From Ancylobacter novellus DSM 506 (GTDB lineage Bacteria > Pseudomonadota > Alphaproteobacteria > Rhizobiales > Xanthobacteraceae): a stretch of 64,000 nt of DNA. The notes under the pieces are model-generated. The model had not been told where the DNA came from and did no database searches. It saw only the letters and a list, made by a program, of their open reading frames with translations. Each line of letters starts with the position of its first letter. Position 1 is the stretch's first letter. Below, in pieces: positions 54,371 through 63,678 of the stretch. The stretch spans positions 4,464,001-4,528,000 of the forward strand of contig NC_014217.1 of assembly GCF_000092925.1 (NCBI RefSeq), given 5' to 3'. A program made the translations under genes and the position numbers.

Positions 54371-55899
54371 TCGTCCAGGCCCGCTGGGTCGTCACCGGCA
54401 TCAAGGATCGCTTTACGCCGATCGTCATCGAGGATGGAGCGGTGCTGTCGCGTGACGGTGTGATCGTCGCGACGGGCGCTCTGGAGGAGATGCAGAAGCT
54501 CGCCCCGACAGCCGAGATCCGCAAGTACCCCGACCACGCCATGCTGCCGGGCTTCGTCAACAGCCATCACCATGTCGGCATGACGCCCCTACAGCTCGGC
54601 TCGCCCGACCATGCGCTGGAGCTGTGGTTCGCCAGCCGCCTGCCGGCGCGTCGGCTCGACCTGACGCTCGACACGCTCTACTCGGCCTTCGAGATGATCG
54701 CTTCCGGCATCACCACGGTGCAGCACATCCATGGCTGGATGCCGGGCGGCTATGAGGCGATCCACGGCGCGGCGAGCAAGGTGCTGGGTGCCTATCGCGC
54801 GCTCGGCATGCGCGCCTCCTACTGTTACGCAGTGCGCGAGCAGAACCGCCTCGTCTACGAGGCCGACGAGGATTTCTGCGCCCGGCTGCCGGCGGAGCTC
54901 GGCGAGAAGCTCGCCCGGCACTTGAAGGCGCAGGCCATGCGCTTCGACGATTTCCTCAAGCTGTTCGACCAGCTCACGGCCGAGAACGCCGGCCAGAGCC
55001 TCACCCGCATCCAGCTCGCCCCGGCGAACCTGCACTGGTGCACGGATGAGGGGCTTCAAGCGCTCGACGCCAAGGCGAAGGCGGCCGGCGTGCCGATGCA
55101 CATGCATCTGCTGGAGACGATCTATCAGAAGGAATATGCCCGCCGCCGCACCGGCAAGACGGCGCTGCGCCATCTCTACGATCTCGGGGTGCTCGGCCCG
55201 CACATGACGCTCGGCCACGGCGTGTGGCTGAACGAGGAGGATATCGACATCGTCGCCGAGACCGGCACCTGCATCTGCCACAATTGCTCCTCCAACTTCC
55301 GCCTGCGCTCGGGCCTCGCCCCGCTCAACAGGTGGGAGGCGAAGGGCATCAATGTCGGCATGGGGCTCGATGAGGCGGGCATCAACGACGACCGCGACAT
55401 GCTCTCCGAGCTGCGCCTCGCGCTGCGCGTCCATCGCGTGCCGGGCATGGACGACGCGGACGTGCCGACCTGCCCGCAGGTGGTGAAGATGGCGACCGAA
55501 GCGGGCGCCATGACCACGGCCTTCGGCGCCTCCATCGGCCGGCTCGACGAAGGGCGCTTCTTCGACGCGGCGCTGATCAACTGGACCAAGGCGACCTATC
55601 CCTTCCAGGATCCCGACATCCCGATGCTCGACGCGCTGGTGCAGCGCGCCAAGACCGGGGCGGTCGACGCGGTCGTCATCAATGGCGAAGTCGTCTATGA
55701 GGAGGGGCGCTTCACCAAGGTGGATCGCGACGCGGTGCTGGCGGAGATCGCCGATACGCTCGCCACGCCGCGCAGCGCCGAGGAGGTCGCACGTCGCGAA
55801 CTCGGCCTTGCCGTGTTCCCCCATGTGAAGAAGTTCTACGAGGACTATCTGCCCGACGCACAGGTGAGCCCATTTTACGCTAATTCTTCGAGAAGCTGA
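54358..55899 (+). CDS. Amidohydrolase of the TRZ/ATZ/guanine deaminase type
   Basis: The 513-residue metal-dependent hydrolase has NSHHHVGM (zinc His pair near 71-73), MHMHLLET (about 246), LGHGVWLNEED (about 280) and a conserved Asp in GLDEAGINDD (about 342). This pattern is that of cytosine/guanine/8-oxoguanine deaminase-like proteins and hydroxyatrazine hydrolases. It is longer than the usual 440-470 residues, with an extra C-terminal segment. It probably deaminates or dechlorinates a ring compound imported by the preceding ABC system. Confidence 0.87.
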   Translation: MAELIVQARWVVTGIKDRFTPIVIEDGAVLSRDGVIVATGALEEMQKLAPTAEIRKYPDHAMLPGFVNSHHHVGMTPLQLGSPDHALELWFASRLPARRLDLTLDTLYSAFEMIASGITTVQHIHGWMPGGYEAIHGAASKVLGAYRALGMRASYCYAVREQNRLVYEADEDFCARLPAELGEKLARHLKAQAMRFDDFLKLFDQLTAENAGQSLTRIQLAPANLHWCTDEGLQALDAKAKAAGVPMHMHLLETIYQKEYARRRTGKTALRHLYDLGVLGPHMTLGHGVWLNEEDIDIVAETGTCICHNCSSNFRLRSGLAPLNRWEAKGINVGMGLDEAGINDDRDMLSELRLALRVHRVPGMDDADVPTCPQVVKMATEAGAMTTAFGASIGRLDEGRFFDAALINWTKATYPFQDPDIPMLDALVQRAKTGAVDAVVINGEVVYEEGRFTKVDRDAVLAEIADTLATPRSAEEVARRELGLAVFPHVKKFYEDYLPDAQVSPFYANSSRS

Positions 55900-56047
55900 C
55901 ACAATAGCGGCTCGTCGACACGCCAGGCCCGCGCCGCGCATGGCAAGGGCGAACTGAGCGACGCCGCCTATGGATTCTCTCAGGTAGGAGACCGCCCGCA
56001 CCATCTGCTGGCAGGAAGAGATCGGCCACGCCGGTCCATAAGCGACG

Positions 56048-56328
56048 TTCTGGTCCGACATCGCCCTGCCGATGATCCTCATCGGGCTGGGCAATGGAGC
56101 GGGCCTTGAACCGCTCACGGTCGCCGGCGTTTCGCGTGTAGCCGAATGCGATCACGGCGCCGCCTCGGCCTTGTCAATGTCGCGCACCAGCTCGGCGGCT
56201 CGCTCGGCCTCGGCATTCTCATCGTCGTCTATGCCGGCGTCGGCAGCCAGGAGGTCTCGGAGGTCGCCCTGCTAAGCCATCGCATCGCAGCGGCGACGAC
56301 GGCATCCTTTTTAATCTATGCGCCCTAA
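56048..56328 (+). pseudogene. Frameshifted C-terminal remnant of an MFS efflux transporter (DHA2 type)
   Basis: One frame reads FWSDIALPMILIGLGNGAGL then EPLTVAGV; after a shift another gives LGLVNVAHQLGGSLGLGILI then VVYAGVGS, ending with HRIAAATTASFLIYAP. Both pieces belong to the same 14-segment drug-efflux family, in the right order. The N-terminal part is missing; 55900-56047 is unassigned. Confidence 0.65.
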
Positions 56329-56942
56329 CTCCAGATAACTGAGTTTTTCAGCGTCACTCCGTCAGCGACGACCCCAGCGCGCCATACTCTTCATCATCGC
56401 GCCGAACGTCCGGAGGGCGGCCTTCATGGGCGCCAATGCGACGATGCGCTGTTCTGCCTCCTCGGTAGCTCGATGCACGGTGCGGACGGTCCCGCCTGAC
56501 CGAGCCGCCACGCCCGGTAATGGGTCAGCCCTACCAGTGGGAGGGCGACGGCTGCGGGAAGAGCCCGCATTACCAATGAAGAAATGGCCAACGGCGCATA
56601 GATGTAGTCGAGCTTCCAGATCTGGACGAAATCGCAGGCCTCGATCTCCATGAAATTTTAGACGATCTGTTGAGGTGCCGAGGGCGGCCGATCGCACATT
56701 TATGAGCAGCTTCAGCACGTCTTTTGCTAGCCTCCCTGTGCGAAAGAAGCTCAATCGCCGCGCAGCGCCGCTTGCTCACGTGCTGCCGGTACTCCGACGA
56801 AGCCCCCTGGGCTTCGCCAAAAAGCATCCCCGCCTAAGGCACAGCATTCGGAAAATCCGAATGGAGCTTATGATTTTTCGCCATTGTCGAAGGGCGACCA
56901 ATCGTAAGAGCATCCCGCAAACGCAAAAAAGGAGTGCGGAGG
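56329..56942. other. Gap without a recognisable gene
   Basis: Frames on both strands are short and look like nothing I know. On the minus strand, 56424-56651 encodes a hydrophobic stretch (YIYAPLAISSLVMRALPAAV) that could be a decayed membrane protein. AAGGAG at 56930 serves the aldehyde dehydrogenase gene. Confidence 0.4.
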
Positions 56943-58391
56943 ATGCCGATGGGGCGCGACGAGATTTTCATCGATGGCCGCTGGGTGAAACCGGCCTCGG
57001 GCGCCACGCTCGAGGTGGTCAATCCCAGCACCGGCGAGATCATCGGCCGCATCGCGCGCGGGGGAACGGCTGACATCGACCGCGCCGTGACGGCCGCGCG
57101 CAATGCCTTCGAAGGCACATGGGGCGCCATGGCCGCAGTGGAGCGCGGCCGGCTTCTCAGTCGGCTCGGCCTGCTTATTCTCGACCGGCTCGAGGAACTC
57201 GCGGAGATCGAGGCGGCCGACACCGGCAAGCCGATGAAGCTTGCGCGCAACGACATCCGCGTGACCGCCCGCTACTTCGAATATTATGGCGGGGCGGCGG
57301 ACAAGATCCACGGCGACACCATCCCGTTCCTCTCCGGCTATCAGGTGATCGTGCTGCGCGAACCGCGCGGTGTCACCGGCCACATCATCCCCTGGAACTA
57401 TCCGGCCTCCATGTTCGGCCGCACGCTCGGGGCCTCGCTCGCAGCGGGCAACGCCGCCATCCTGAAGCCGGCCGAGGAAGCCTCGCTCTCATGCCTGCGC
57501 TTCACCGAACTCGCCGAGGAAATCGGCTTTCCGGCAGGCGTCATCAATGTCGTCACCGGACTGGGGGAGGAGGCGGGCGCCGCCCTGTCGAGCCATGCGG
57601 GGCTTGATCTTCTCTCCTTCACCGGCTCGCCGGAAGTCGGCACGCTGGTGCAGACCGCCGCGGCGAGAAACCATGTGCCCTGCGTCCTTGAGCTCGGAGG
57701 CAAGTCGCCGCAGATCGTGTTCGCCGACGCCGACCAGGACAAGGCGTGCGAGGTCATCATCGGCGCGATCGTGCAGAACGCCGGTCAGACCTGCTCGGCG
57801 GGCTCGCGGGTGCTCATCGAGCGCTCGATCTACGAGCCGTTCATGCGCAAGCTTGCCGACCGCATGGCCTTGATGAAGGTCGGATATCCCGAGCAGGACC
57901 TGGACAGCGGGCCTGTCATCAACGCCGTGCAGCGCGACCGCGTGATGAGCTTCCTGGAGCGTGCGGCCCGCGACAAGGTCGAGGTGGTCGCGCAGGGCAA
58001 GATCCATCCCGACGCCAGCAAGGCCGGCTATTTCGTGCCCCCGACGCTGTTCGGCCTCGTGCCGCGCGAGCATGAACTGGCGCGCGAGGAGGTCTTCGGC
58101 CCGGTGCTCGCGGCACTGCCGTTCGACGATGAGGACGACGTGCTCCGTCTCGCCAACGGCACCGATTACGGCCTCATCGCCGGCGTGTGGACGCGCGATG
58201 GCGGCCGCCAGATGCGCATGGCCAAGGGTATCCGCGCCGGCCAGATCTACATCAACGGCTACGGGGCGGGCGGCGGCATCGAATTGCCGTTCGGCGGCTT
58301 CCGCAAGAGCGGCCATGGCCGCGAGAAAGGTTTCGAAGCGTTGAAGGAGTACACCGTCGCCAAGACGGTGGTCATTGACCACAACACCTGA
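56943..58391 (+). CDS. NAD(P)-dependent aldehyde dehydrogenase
   Basis: The 482-residue enzyme has the family marks IPWNYPASMFGRTLGASLAAGNAAILKPAEEAS, the general base Glu in LELGGKSP (about 250) and the catalytic Cys in NAGQTCSAGSR (about 284), plus EEVFGPVLAALPF. AAGGAG eight bases upstream supports the ATG at 56943; a GTG at 56934 is an alternative. It starts the TRAP-importer cluster and probably oxidises the aldehyde made by the alcohol dehydrogenase encoded downstream. Confidence 0.93.
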   Translation: MPMGRDEIFIDGRWVKPASGATLEVVNPSTGEIIGRIARGGTADIDRAVTAARNAFEGTWGAMAAVERGRLLSRLGLLILDRLEELAEIEAADTGKPMKLARNDIRVTARYFEYYGGAADKIHGDTIPFLSGYQVIVLREPRGVTGHIIPWNYPASMFGRTLGASLAAGNAAILKPAEEASLSCLRFTELAEEIGFPAGVINVVTGLGEEAGAALSSHAGLDLLSFTGSPEVGTLVQTAAARNHVPCVLELGGKSPQIVFADADQDKACEVIIGAIVQNAGQTCSAGSRVLIERSIYEPFMRKLADRMALMKVGYPEQDLDSGPVINAVQRDRVMSFLERAARDKVEVVAQGKIHPDASKAGYFVPPTLFGLVPREHELAREEVFGPVLAALPFDDEDDVLRLANGTDYGLIAGVWTRDGGRQMRMAKGIRAGQIYINGYGAGGGIELPFGGFRKSGHGREKGFEALKEYTVAKTVVIDHNT

Positions 58392-58448
58392 AAATCGACT
58401 GTCGTTTCCCAAAAACAAAACGAAGACGGCAGTTACTGGGAGGAAATC

Positions 58449-59453
58449 ATGAAGAAATTTATCATCGCCGCTCTCGCGGCCGTCTCGCTCGTTGCCATCG
58501 CGCAGCCGGCAGCGGCACAGAAGGCGCGCCTCGGCCATGTGTTCGCGCAGGGCAACGCCGCCGACGAAGCCAGTCAGATCTTCGCCAAGCTCGTGAAGGA
58601 GCGGACCAATGGCGAGATCGACATCACCGTGTTTCCCAACAGCCAGATCGGCGGCGACGAGGCGCTCGGCCGCGACCTCAGCCGCGGAGCGGTGGAGTTC
58701 GCCTTTCTGAATGTCGGCTCGCTGACCGGGCTCGATCCGCTGCTGGACATCCACTATCTGCCCTACATCGCCACCAACAATGAAGAAGTCGACAAGATCT
58801 TCTACAATCCGGATGGCATTCTCCAGCGCACGCTCGGCGAGACGCTGGCCAAGCACAATATGGTGGCGCTGGCCTATTTCGAGCTCGACTTTCGCGCCGT
58901 CACGAACTCCAAGCATCCGGTGACGAATGCCAACGACCTGAAGGATCTGAAGGTCCGCGTGCCGGGCTCCGCCTCCATCCGCAGCTTCTTCGAGGCGGCG
59001 GGCTCGCAGGCCGTCACCATGCCGATGCCGAACCTGTTCGTCGCCCTCCAGCAGGGAACGGTGGACGGCCAGGACAACGGCGCCAGCATTACCTACAACT
59101 CGCGCCTTTTCGAAGCGCAGAAATACATGACGCTGACGAACCACGTCTACGCGATGGGGGCCATCACCGTCAGCAAGCGCTTCTGGGACCGGCTGAGCGA
59201 GGACCAGCGCAAGATCGTCAAGCAGGCCGCCGAGGAAGCGGCGAGCCAGGGCGTCGCTCTCAACCGTGCTGCCAACGCCGCCTTCCTCGAGAAGATCAAG
59301 GCCGGTGGCGTGCAGGTGCTGGTACCTACGCCGGAAGCGATGGCCGAGTTCGCACGCATCGGCCAGATCGGCTGGCAGAAGCTCGAGCCGGTCTATGGCG
59401 CGGAACGCATCGCTGCGCTCAAGAAGGAAATCGCCGCGGCCCGGGGCGAGTGA
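58449..59453 (+). CDS. dctP: TRAP transporter substrate-binding protein
   Basis: The 334-residue periplasmic protein has a Sec signal peptide (MKKFIIAALAAVSLVAIAQPAAA) and DctP marks: GDEALGRDLSRGAVEFAFLNVGSL, the carboxylate-binding Arg in LKVRVPGSASIRSFFEAAGSQAVTMP, and VALQQGTVDGQDNGASI. TRAP systems usually import organic acids with sodium. GGAGGAAA precedes the start. Confidence 0.93.
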   Translation: MKKFIIAALAAVSLVAIAQPAAAQKARLGHVFAQGNAADEASQIFAKLVKERTNGEIDITVFPNSQIGGDEALGRDLSRGAVEFAFLNVGSLTGLDPLLDIHYLPYIATNNEEVDKIFYNPDGILQRTLGETLAKHNMVALAYFELDFRAVTNSKHPVTNANDLKDLKVRVPGSASIRSFFEAAGSQAVTMPMPNLFVALQQGTVDGQDNGASITYNSRLFEAQKYMTLTNHVYAMGAITVSKRFWDRLSEDQRKIVKQAAEEAASQGVALNRAANAAFLEKIKAGGVQVLVPTPEAMAEFARIGQIGWQKLEPVYGAERIAALKKEIAAARGE

Positions 59454-59460
59454 GGCGGCG

Positions 59461-60045
59461 ATGGCCTATGACGAGACCACCCCGATGACCGGCCATGATC
59501 CGGGGGCCGGCCCGGCGACATATCGAAGTGCCGGTTCCCTGCTCGGCGCGCTCATGCGCGTCGAGCTGGTCCTGGCGCGGATGGAGAACGCGGTCGTGAT
59601 CACGGCGATGGTGGTTGCCATCGCGGCGGTGGCGATGTCGGTCGCCATCCGGTTCTTCAACCTGCCGATCCCCGACACGGGCGAGTGGGCGATGGTCGCG
59701 ATGTCGCCGCTCACCTTCATCGGGGGAGCTCTGTGCAGCCATCTGCACCGGCACCTGACGGCGGACATCGTCGAGATGCTTCCGCCCGGTCGGCTCCGCC
59801 GCACCCTCGACGCGGTGGCGGCGGTGCTTTGCCTCGTCTTCGGTCTGTTCCTCATCGCGCTCGCCTGGGATCTGTTCGACTATGCCCGCTCCTCGGGCGA
59901 GCGTCTGATCGACCTCGGCACCCCCGTCGCCATTCCCGCCGGCTTCGTGCTGGCCGGGGCGATGTTGATGACCTTCCACGCGACCCTCGACATCTGGCGC
60001 GCGTTGGAAGGCCGCGACCCGGGAGGGTACAATCCATGGCGCTGA
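59461..60045 (+). CDS. dctQ: TRAP transporter small membrane subunit
   Basis: The 194-residue protein has a polar N-terminus of about 40 residues and four hydrophobic segments, with TGEWAMVAMSPLTFIGGALCSHLHRHLTADIV in the middle, as in DctQ. It starts seven bases after dctP and overlaps dctM by ten bases. It forms the membrane complex with DctM. Confidence 0.9.
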   Translation: MAYDETTPMTGHDPGAGPATYRSAGSLLGALMRVELVLARMENAVVITAMVVAIAAVAMSVAIRFFNLPIPDTGEWAMVAMSPLTFIGGALCSHLHRHLTADIVEMLPPGRLRRTLDAVAAVLCLVFGLFLIALAWDLFDYARSSGERLIDLGTPVAIPAGFVLAGAMLMTFHATLDIWRALEGRDPGGYNPWR

Positions 60046-61319
60046 CCTTCGGCCTGATGGCCCTCCTCCTCGTCCTCGGCGCGCCGCTCGCCGTCACCTT
60101 CGGCCTCGTCATCTTCCTGCAGATGGGCGCCTATGGGCTCTCCATCGCCGGGCTGAGCAACATTCCCTACGAGGAAATCTCGAGCTACCCGCTCGTGGCC
60201 ATCCCGCTGTTCATGCTGACCGGCGAATTGATGAACCGCAGCGGCATGGCCGCCGAGCTGATCGCGCTGGCCGAACTCATGCTGCGCCGCGTGCGGGCGG
60301 CGTTCGGCTACATCACCATCGCTGCCTCGGCGATGATGGGGGCGATCACCGGCTCGTCGGTCGCCACGGTGGCGGCGATCGGCGGCATCGTCAGCCCGGC
60401 CATGATCAAGCGTGGCTATCCGAAGGGCTACGTCGCCTCGCTCACCTCCTCCGCCGGCCTGCTCGGCGTGCTGGTGCCACCGTCGATCCCGCTCATCCTC
60501 TACGGCGCCACGGTCGGCGTCTCGATCTCGCAGCTCTTCATCGCCACGCTGGTTCCGGCGGCGCTGATGGCGGTGCTGTTCCTCGTCGTGCACAACGCGC
60601 TGTCGCGCCGGCTGCTGGAGAACGGGGCCGAGGCGCGGCCGGATGGCGGCGACGTGCTCGCCAAGGATAAGCCGAAGCGACTTGTCCTGCTGGACGCTTC
60701 ATCGGCTCTGGCGCTTCCGGTCGTCATTCTCGGTGGCATCTACGGGGGCATCATGACCCCGACCGAGGCTGCGGCGATCGGCTGCCTCTACGCGGTCGGC
60801 GTCTCGCTGCTGCGAAGGTTGCTCACCGCGCAGGATTTCGCGCGGGCGTTCCGCTCGGCGGCGATCACCGGCTCGGGCATCCTCATCGTCATCGCTATGA
60901 CCGGCGTCTTCAACCGCGCCATGGTGCTCAACCAGGTGCCGCAGGACATCGCGCTGTGGGTGGCGACCCATATCGAGAGCCCGTTCGCCTTCCTGCTGAT
61001 GGTCAACATCGTCCTGCTGCTGGTCGGCACCTTCATGGAGACCAATGCCTCGATCCTTCTGATGGGGCCGCTGCTGGCGCCGGCGGCAGAGAAGTTCGGC
61101 ATCGACCCGGTGCATTTCGGCATCGTCACCGCGACCAATCTGGAAATCGGCCTGCTGACCCCGCCCATGGCGGCCAATCTCTACGTCGCGGCGCGGGCAG
61201 CCAATGCCCGGCTCGCCGACATGCTCCCCTACCTCGGATGGTTCTTCGGCGCGGCGCTGCTTGGTCAGGCGATCATCACCTTCGTGCCGTTCGTGACCCT
61301 CTGGTTCCGTTACCTCTAA
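60036..61319 (+). CDS. dctM: TRAP transporter large membrane subunit
   Basis: The 427-residue protein has about 12 hydrophobic segments and DctM motifs: SSYPLVAIPLFMLTGELMNRSG, SAMMGAITGSSVATVAAIGGIVSPAMIKRGYPKGYVASLTSSAGLLGVLVPPSIPLILYG and GIMTPTEAAAIGCLYA. It catalyses substrate translocation. The start overlaps dctQ. Confidence 0.95.
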   Translation: MALTFGLMALLLVLGAPLAVTFGLVIFLQMGAYGLSIAGLSNIPYEEISSYPLVAIPLFMLTGELMNRSGMAAELIALAELMLRRVRAAFGYITIAASAMMGAITGSSVATVAAIGGIVSPAMIKRGYPKGYVASLTSSAGLLGVLVPPSIPLILYGATVGVSISQLFIATLVPAALMAVLFLVVHNALSRRLLENGAEARPDGGDVLAKDKPKRLVLLDASSALALPVVILGGIYGGIMTPTEAAAIGCLYAVGVSLLRRLLTAQDFARAFRSAAITGSGILIVIAMTGVFNRAMVLNQVPQDIALWVATHIESPFAFLLMVNIVLLLVGTFMETNASILLMGPLLAPAAEKFGIDPVHFGIVTATNLEIGLLTPPMAANLYVAARAANARLADMLPYLGWFFGAALLGQAIITFVPFVTLWFRYL

Positions 61320-61333
61320 ACGTGTGTGACCCA

Positions 61334-62461
61334 ATGCTGATGAAGGGCGAAACCAAGCTTCCCGACTTCTCGCGCGCGGCGGTGGTCCGCCAGTTCGGCC
61401 AGCCGGTGAAGATTGAATGCGTGCCGGTTCCGTCAGGCCCCGAACCCGGCGCCCTGATCGTAAAGACCACCGCCTGCTCGATCTGCGGTACCGACGTGCA
61501 TCTGTCGCGGGGCAACCTGTCCCTGGCCGTCGACCTGCCGGTGATCCTCGGCCATGAGATGGTGGGGCGTGTCGTCGCCATCGGCGAGGGCGCCGAGCGC
61601 GACAGCGTCGGGCAGAAACTCGCCATTGGCGACCGCATCCTGTGGACGCACACCGCCTGCGGCCACTGCTTCTACTGCACCATCGCCCGGCAGCCGACGC
61701 TGTGCGAGAACCGCCGCGCCTATATGTACGAGAACATCGAGAAGCCGCCTTATCTTCTCGGCGGCTTCTCGGAATACGGCTACGTGCTGCCGGAATCGGG
61801 CCGCGTGCGTGTGCCGGACAACCTCGACGACGGCGTCGCCAGCCTGTGCAGCTGCGCCTTCCGCTCGGTGATGAACGCCTTCGACAATCTCGGCGGTATC
61901 GAGCCCTCCGAGCATGTGGCGATCCAGGGTGCGGGGCCGCTCGGCGTGCTGGCGGCGGCTGTCGCCCGCGTCAACGGCGCGTGCACGGTCAGCGTCATCG
62001 GCGCGCCGGAGACCCGGCTTGCGCTCGCCCGTGACTTCGGGGCGACGCACACCTTCACGATCGAGGGCACGACCCATGACGAGCGCCTCGCGGCATTGCG
62101 CGAGGTCACGGACGGACGCGGCCCCGATATCGTGATGGAGTTCACCGGCCATCCGAATGCCTTCGGCGAGGGCCTCGACCTGGTGCGCAAGGGCGGACGC
62201 TACCTCACGGTCGGCCAACTCGGCAGCGGCACCACCACCTTCAGCCCTTCCACGATCGTGAAGAAGAACATCCGCGTCATCGGCTCGTTCTCCGGCGACG
62301 TGAAATCCTATTGGAAGGCGCTGCAGTTCGCCTCCGCGCATATCGATCGCATCCCCTTCGGCAAGATGATCACCGGCCGCTACAGCCTCGACGAGGTCAA
62401 CACGGCACTCGAGCGCATGCACGCGTTGCAGGAGATCAAGCCGCTCATCGTGATGGATTGA
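61334..62461 (+). CDS. Zinc-dependent alcohol dehydrogenase (MDR family)
   Basis: The 375-residue enzyme has the catalytic zinc residues in CSICGTDVH and GHEMVGRV, and a structural-zinc cluster CGHCFYCTIARQPTLC. A Rossmann motif GAGPLGVLAAAVARV follows near 200. It belongs to the medium-chain dehydrogenases. It lies 14 bases after dctM and probably oxidises the imported hydroxy compound to an aldehyde or ketone for the aldehyde dehydrogenase at 56943. Confidence 0.92.
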   Translation: MLMKGETKLPDFSRAAVVRQFGQPVKIECVPVPSGPEPGALIVKTTACSICGTDVHLSRGNLSLAVDLPVILGHEMVGRVVAIGEGAERDSVGQKLAIGDRILWTHTACGHCFYCTIARQPTLCENRRAYMYENIEKPPYLLGGFSEYGYVLPESGRVRVPDNLDDGVASLCSCAFRSVMNAFDNLGGIEPSEHVAIQGAGPLGVLAAAVARVNGACTVSVIGAPETRLALARDFGATHTFTIEGTTHDERLAALREVTDGRGPDIVMEFTGHPNAFGEGLDLVRKGGRYLTVGQLGSGTTTFSPSTIVKKNIRVIGSFSGDVKSYWKALQFASAHIDRIPFGKMITGRYSLDEVNTALERMHALQEIKPLIVMD

Positions 62462-62475
62462 GGAGGAGGTCGGTC

Positions 62476-63678
62476 ATGCCCCGAACCATTCCTTTCGCGC
62501 CCGACGGGCGCGGCCCGCTCGACGGCGTGCGCGTGGTCGACCTGTCCCGCCTCGTCGCGGGCAACATGACGACGCATGTGCTGGCCGACTACGGCGCCGA
62601 CGTCATCAAGATCGAGCGTCCCGGCAAGGGCGACGACCTCAGGAACTGGCGCGTCGAGGGCGTCGAGGTGTTCTGGAAGGTCTATGCCCGCAACAAGCGG
62701 AGCGTCGCGCTCGACATCCACGCCGCCGACGGGCGCGAGATGCTGCTGCGTCTCGTCGATACGGCGCAGGTGCTCGTCGAGAACTTCGTACCGGGCACGC
62801 TGGAGCGCTGGGGGCTCGGGCCGGACCAACTGCTCGCCCGCAACCCCAAGATTGTGATCCTGCGCGTCTCGGGCTGGGGGCAGACGGGCCCCTGGCGGCT
62901 GCGTCCGGGCTTCGGCACGCTGGTCGAGGCGATGTCGGGCTGGGCCTTCATGAACGGGCATGCCGACAAGCCGCCGACGCTGCCTCCGCTCGCCATGGCA
63001 GACATGGTGGCCGGCCTCTACGGCACGGCGGCGATCCTCGCAGCGCTGCGGGCGGTCGAATTGGGCGATGCGCCGGGGCAGGTGCTCGACCTGTCGCTGT
63101 TCGAGCCCATCCATTCGCTGATCGGCGCCGAAGCGGCGCAGATCCGCCTCACCGGGGAGCCGACGCCCCGCGCCGGCAACCAGTCGTCGCACACCGCGCC
63201 GCGCAATGTGTACGAATGCGCGGATGGCGCCTATGTGGCCTTGTCCGGCTCGATGCAGTCCATGGCCGAACGCATCTTCGACACGATCGGCCGACCTGAG
63301 CTCAAGACCGACCCGCGCTTCGTCGATAATGCGGCGCGTGTCGCCCATCGTGACGAGCTGGACGCGATCATCGCCGCTTTCATCGCTGGCCGCGACCAGG
63401 CCGAAAACCTTCTCCTGTTCGAAGCCGCCGGGGTGACCGTTGGGCCGGTCTGCTCGGTGGCCGACCTCATGGACCACCCCTTCGTGGAGGGTCGCGAGGC
63501 AATCGTCGAGATCCCGGACCGCGATCTCGGCTCCGTGCCGATGCACAACATCATTCCGCGCTTCTCCGCCACGCCCGCCCCGTTCCGCCGCGCCGCTCCC
63601 GAAATCGGCGAGCACACGGAGGAGCTCCGGCGGGAGCTCGGGATGGCGACAACCCCGCAGCCGGCAGAGGTTTCCTGA
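62476..63678 (+). CDS. CaiB/BaiF family (class III) CoA-transferase
   Basis: The 400-residue protein has GPLDGVRVVDLSRLVAGNMTTHVLADYGADVIKIERPGKGDDLR at the N-terminus and the catalytic Asp in PPLAMADMVAGLYG (about 175). Class III enzymes form acyl-CoA from carboxylates such as formyl, succinyl or itaconate-type acids. AGGAGG precedes the start, and the stop overlaps the next gene by one base. Confidence 0.93.
   Translation: MPRTIPFAPDGRGPLDGVRVVDLSRLVAGNMTTHVLADYGADVIKIERPGKGDDLRNWRVEGVEVFWKVYARNKRSVALDIHAADGREMLLRLVDTAQVLVENFVPGTLERWGLGPDQLLARNPKIVILRVSGWGQTGPWRLRPGFGTLVEAMSGWAFMNGHADKPPTLPPLAMADMVAGLYGTAAILAALRAVELGDAPGQVLDLSLFEPIHSLIGAEAAQIRLTGEPTPRAGNQSSHTAPRNVYECADGAYVALSGSMQSMAERIFDTIGRPELKTDPRFVDNAARVAHRDELDAIIAAFIAGRDQAENLLLFEAAGVTVGPVCSVADLMDHPFVEGREAIVEIPDRDLGSVPMHNIIPRFSATPAPFRRAAPEIGEHTEELRRELGMATTPQPAEVS

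Noticed and set aside
56362..56754. A 130-codon minus-strand frame in the gap before the aldehyde dehydrogenase
   Set aside because: No family pattern, no ribosome-binding site, and the more hydrophobic frame in the same place is broken; may be decayed DNA.
57783..57792. GGTCAGACC inside the aldehyde dehydrogenase gene
   Set aside because: It encodes the conserved Gly-Gln-Thr before the catalytic Cys, so codon choice explains the match to the FadR-like core.
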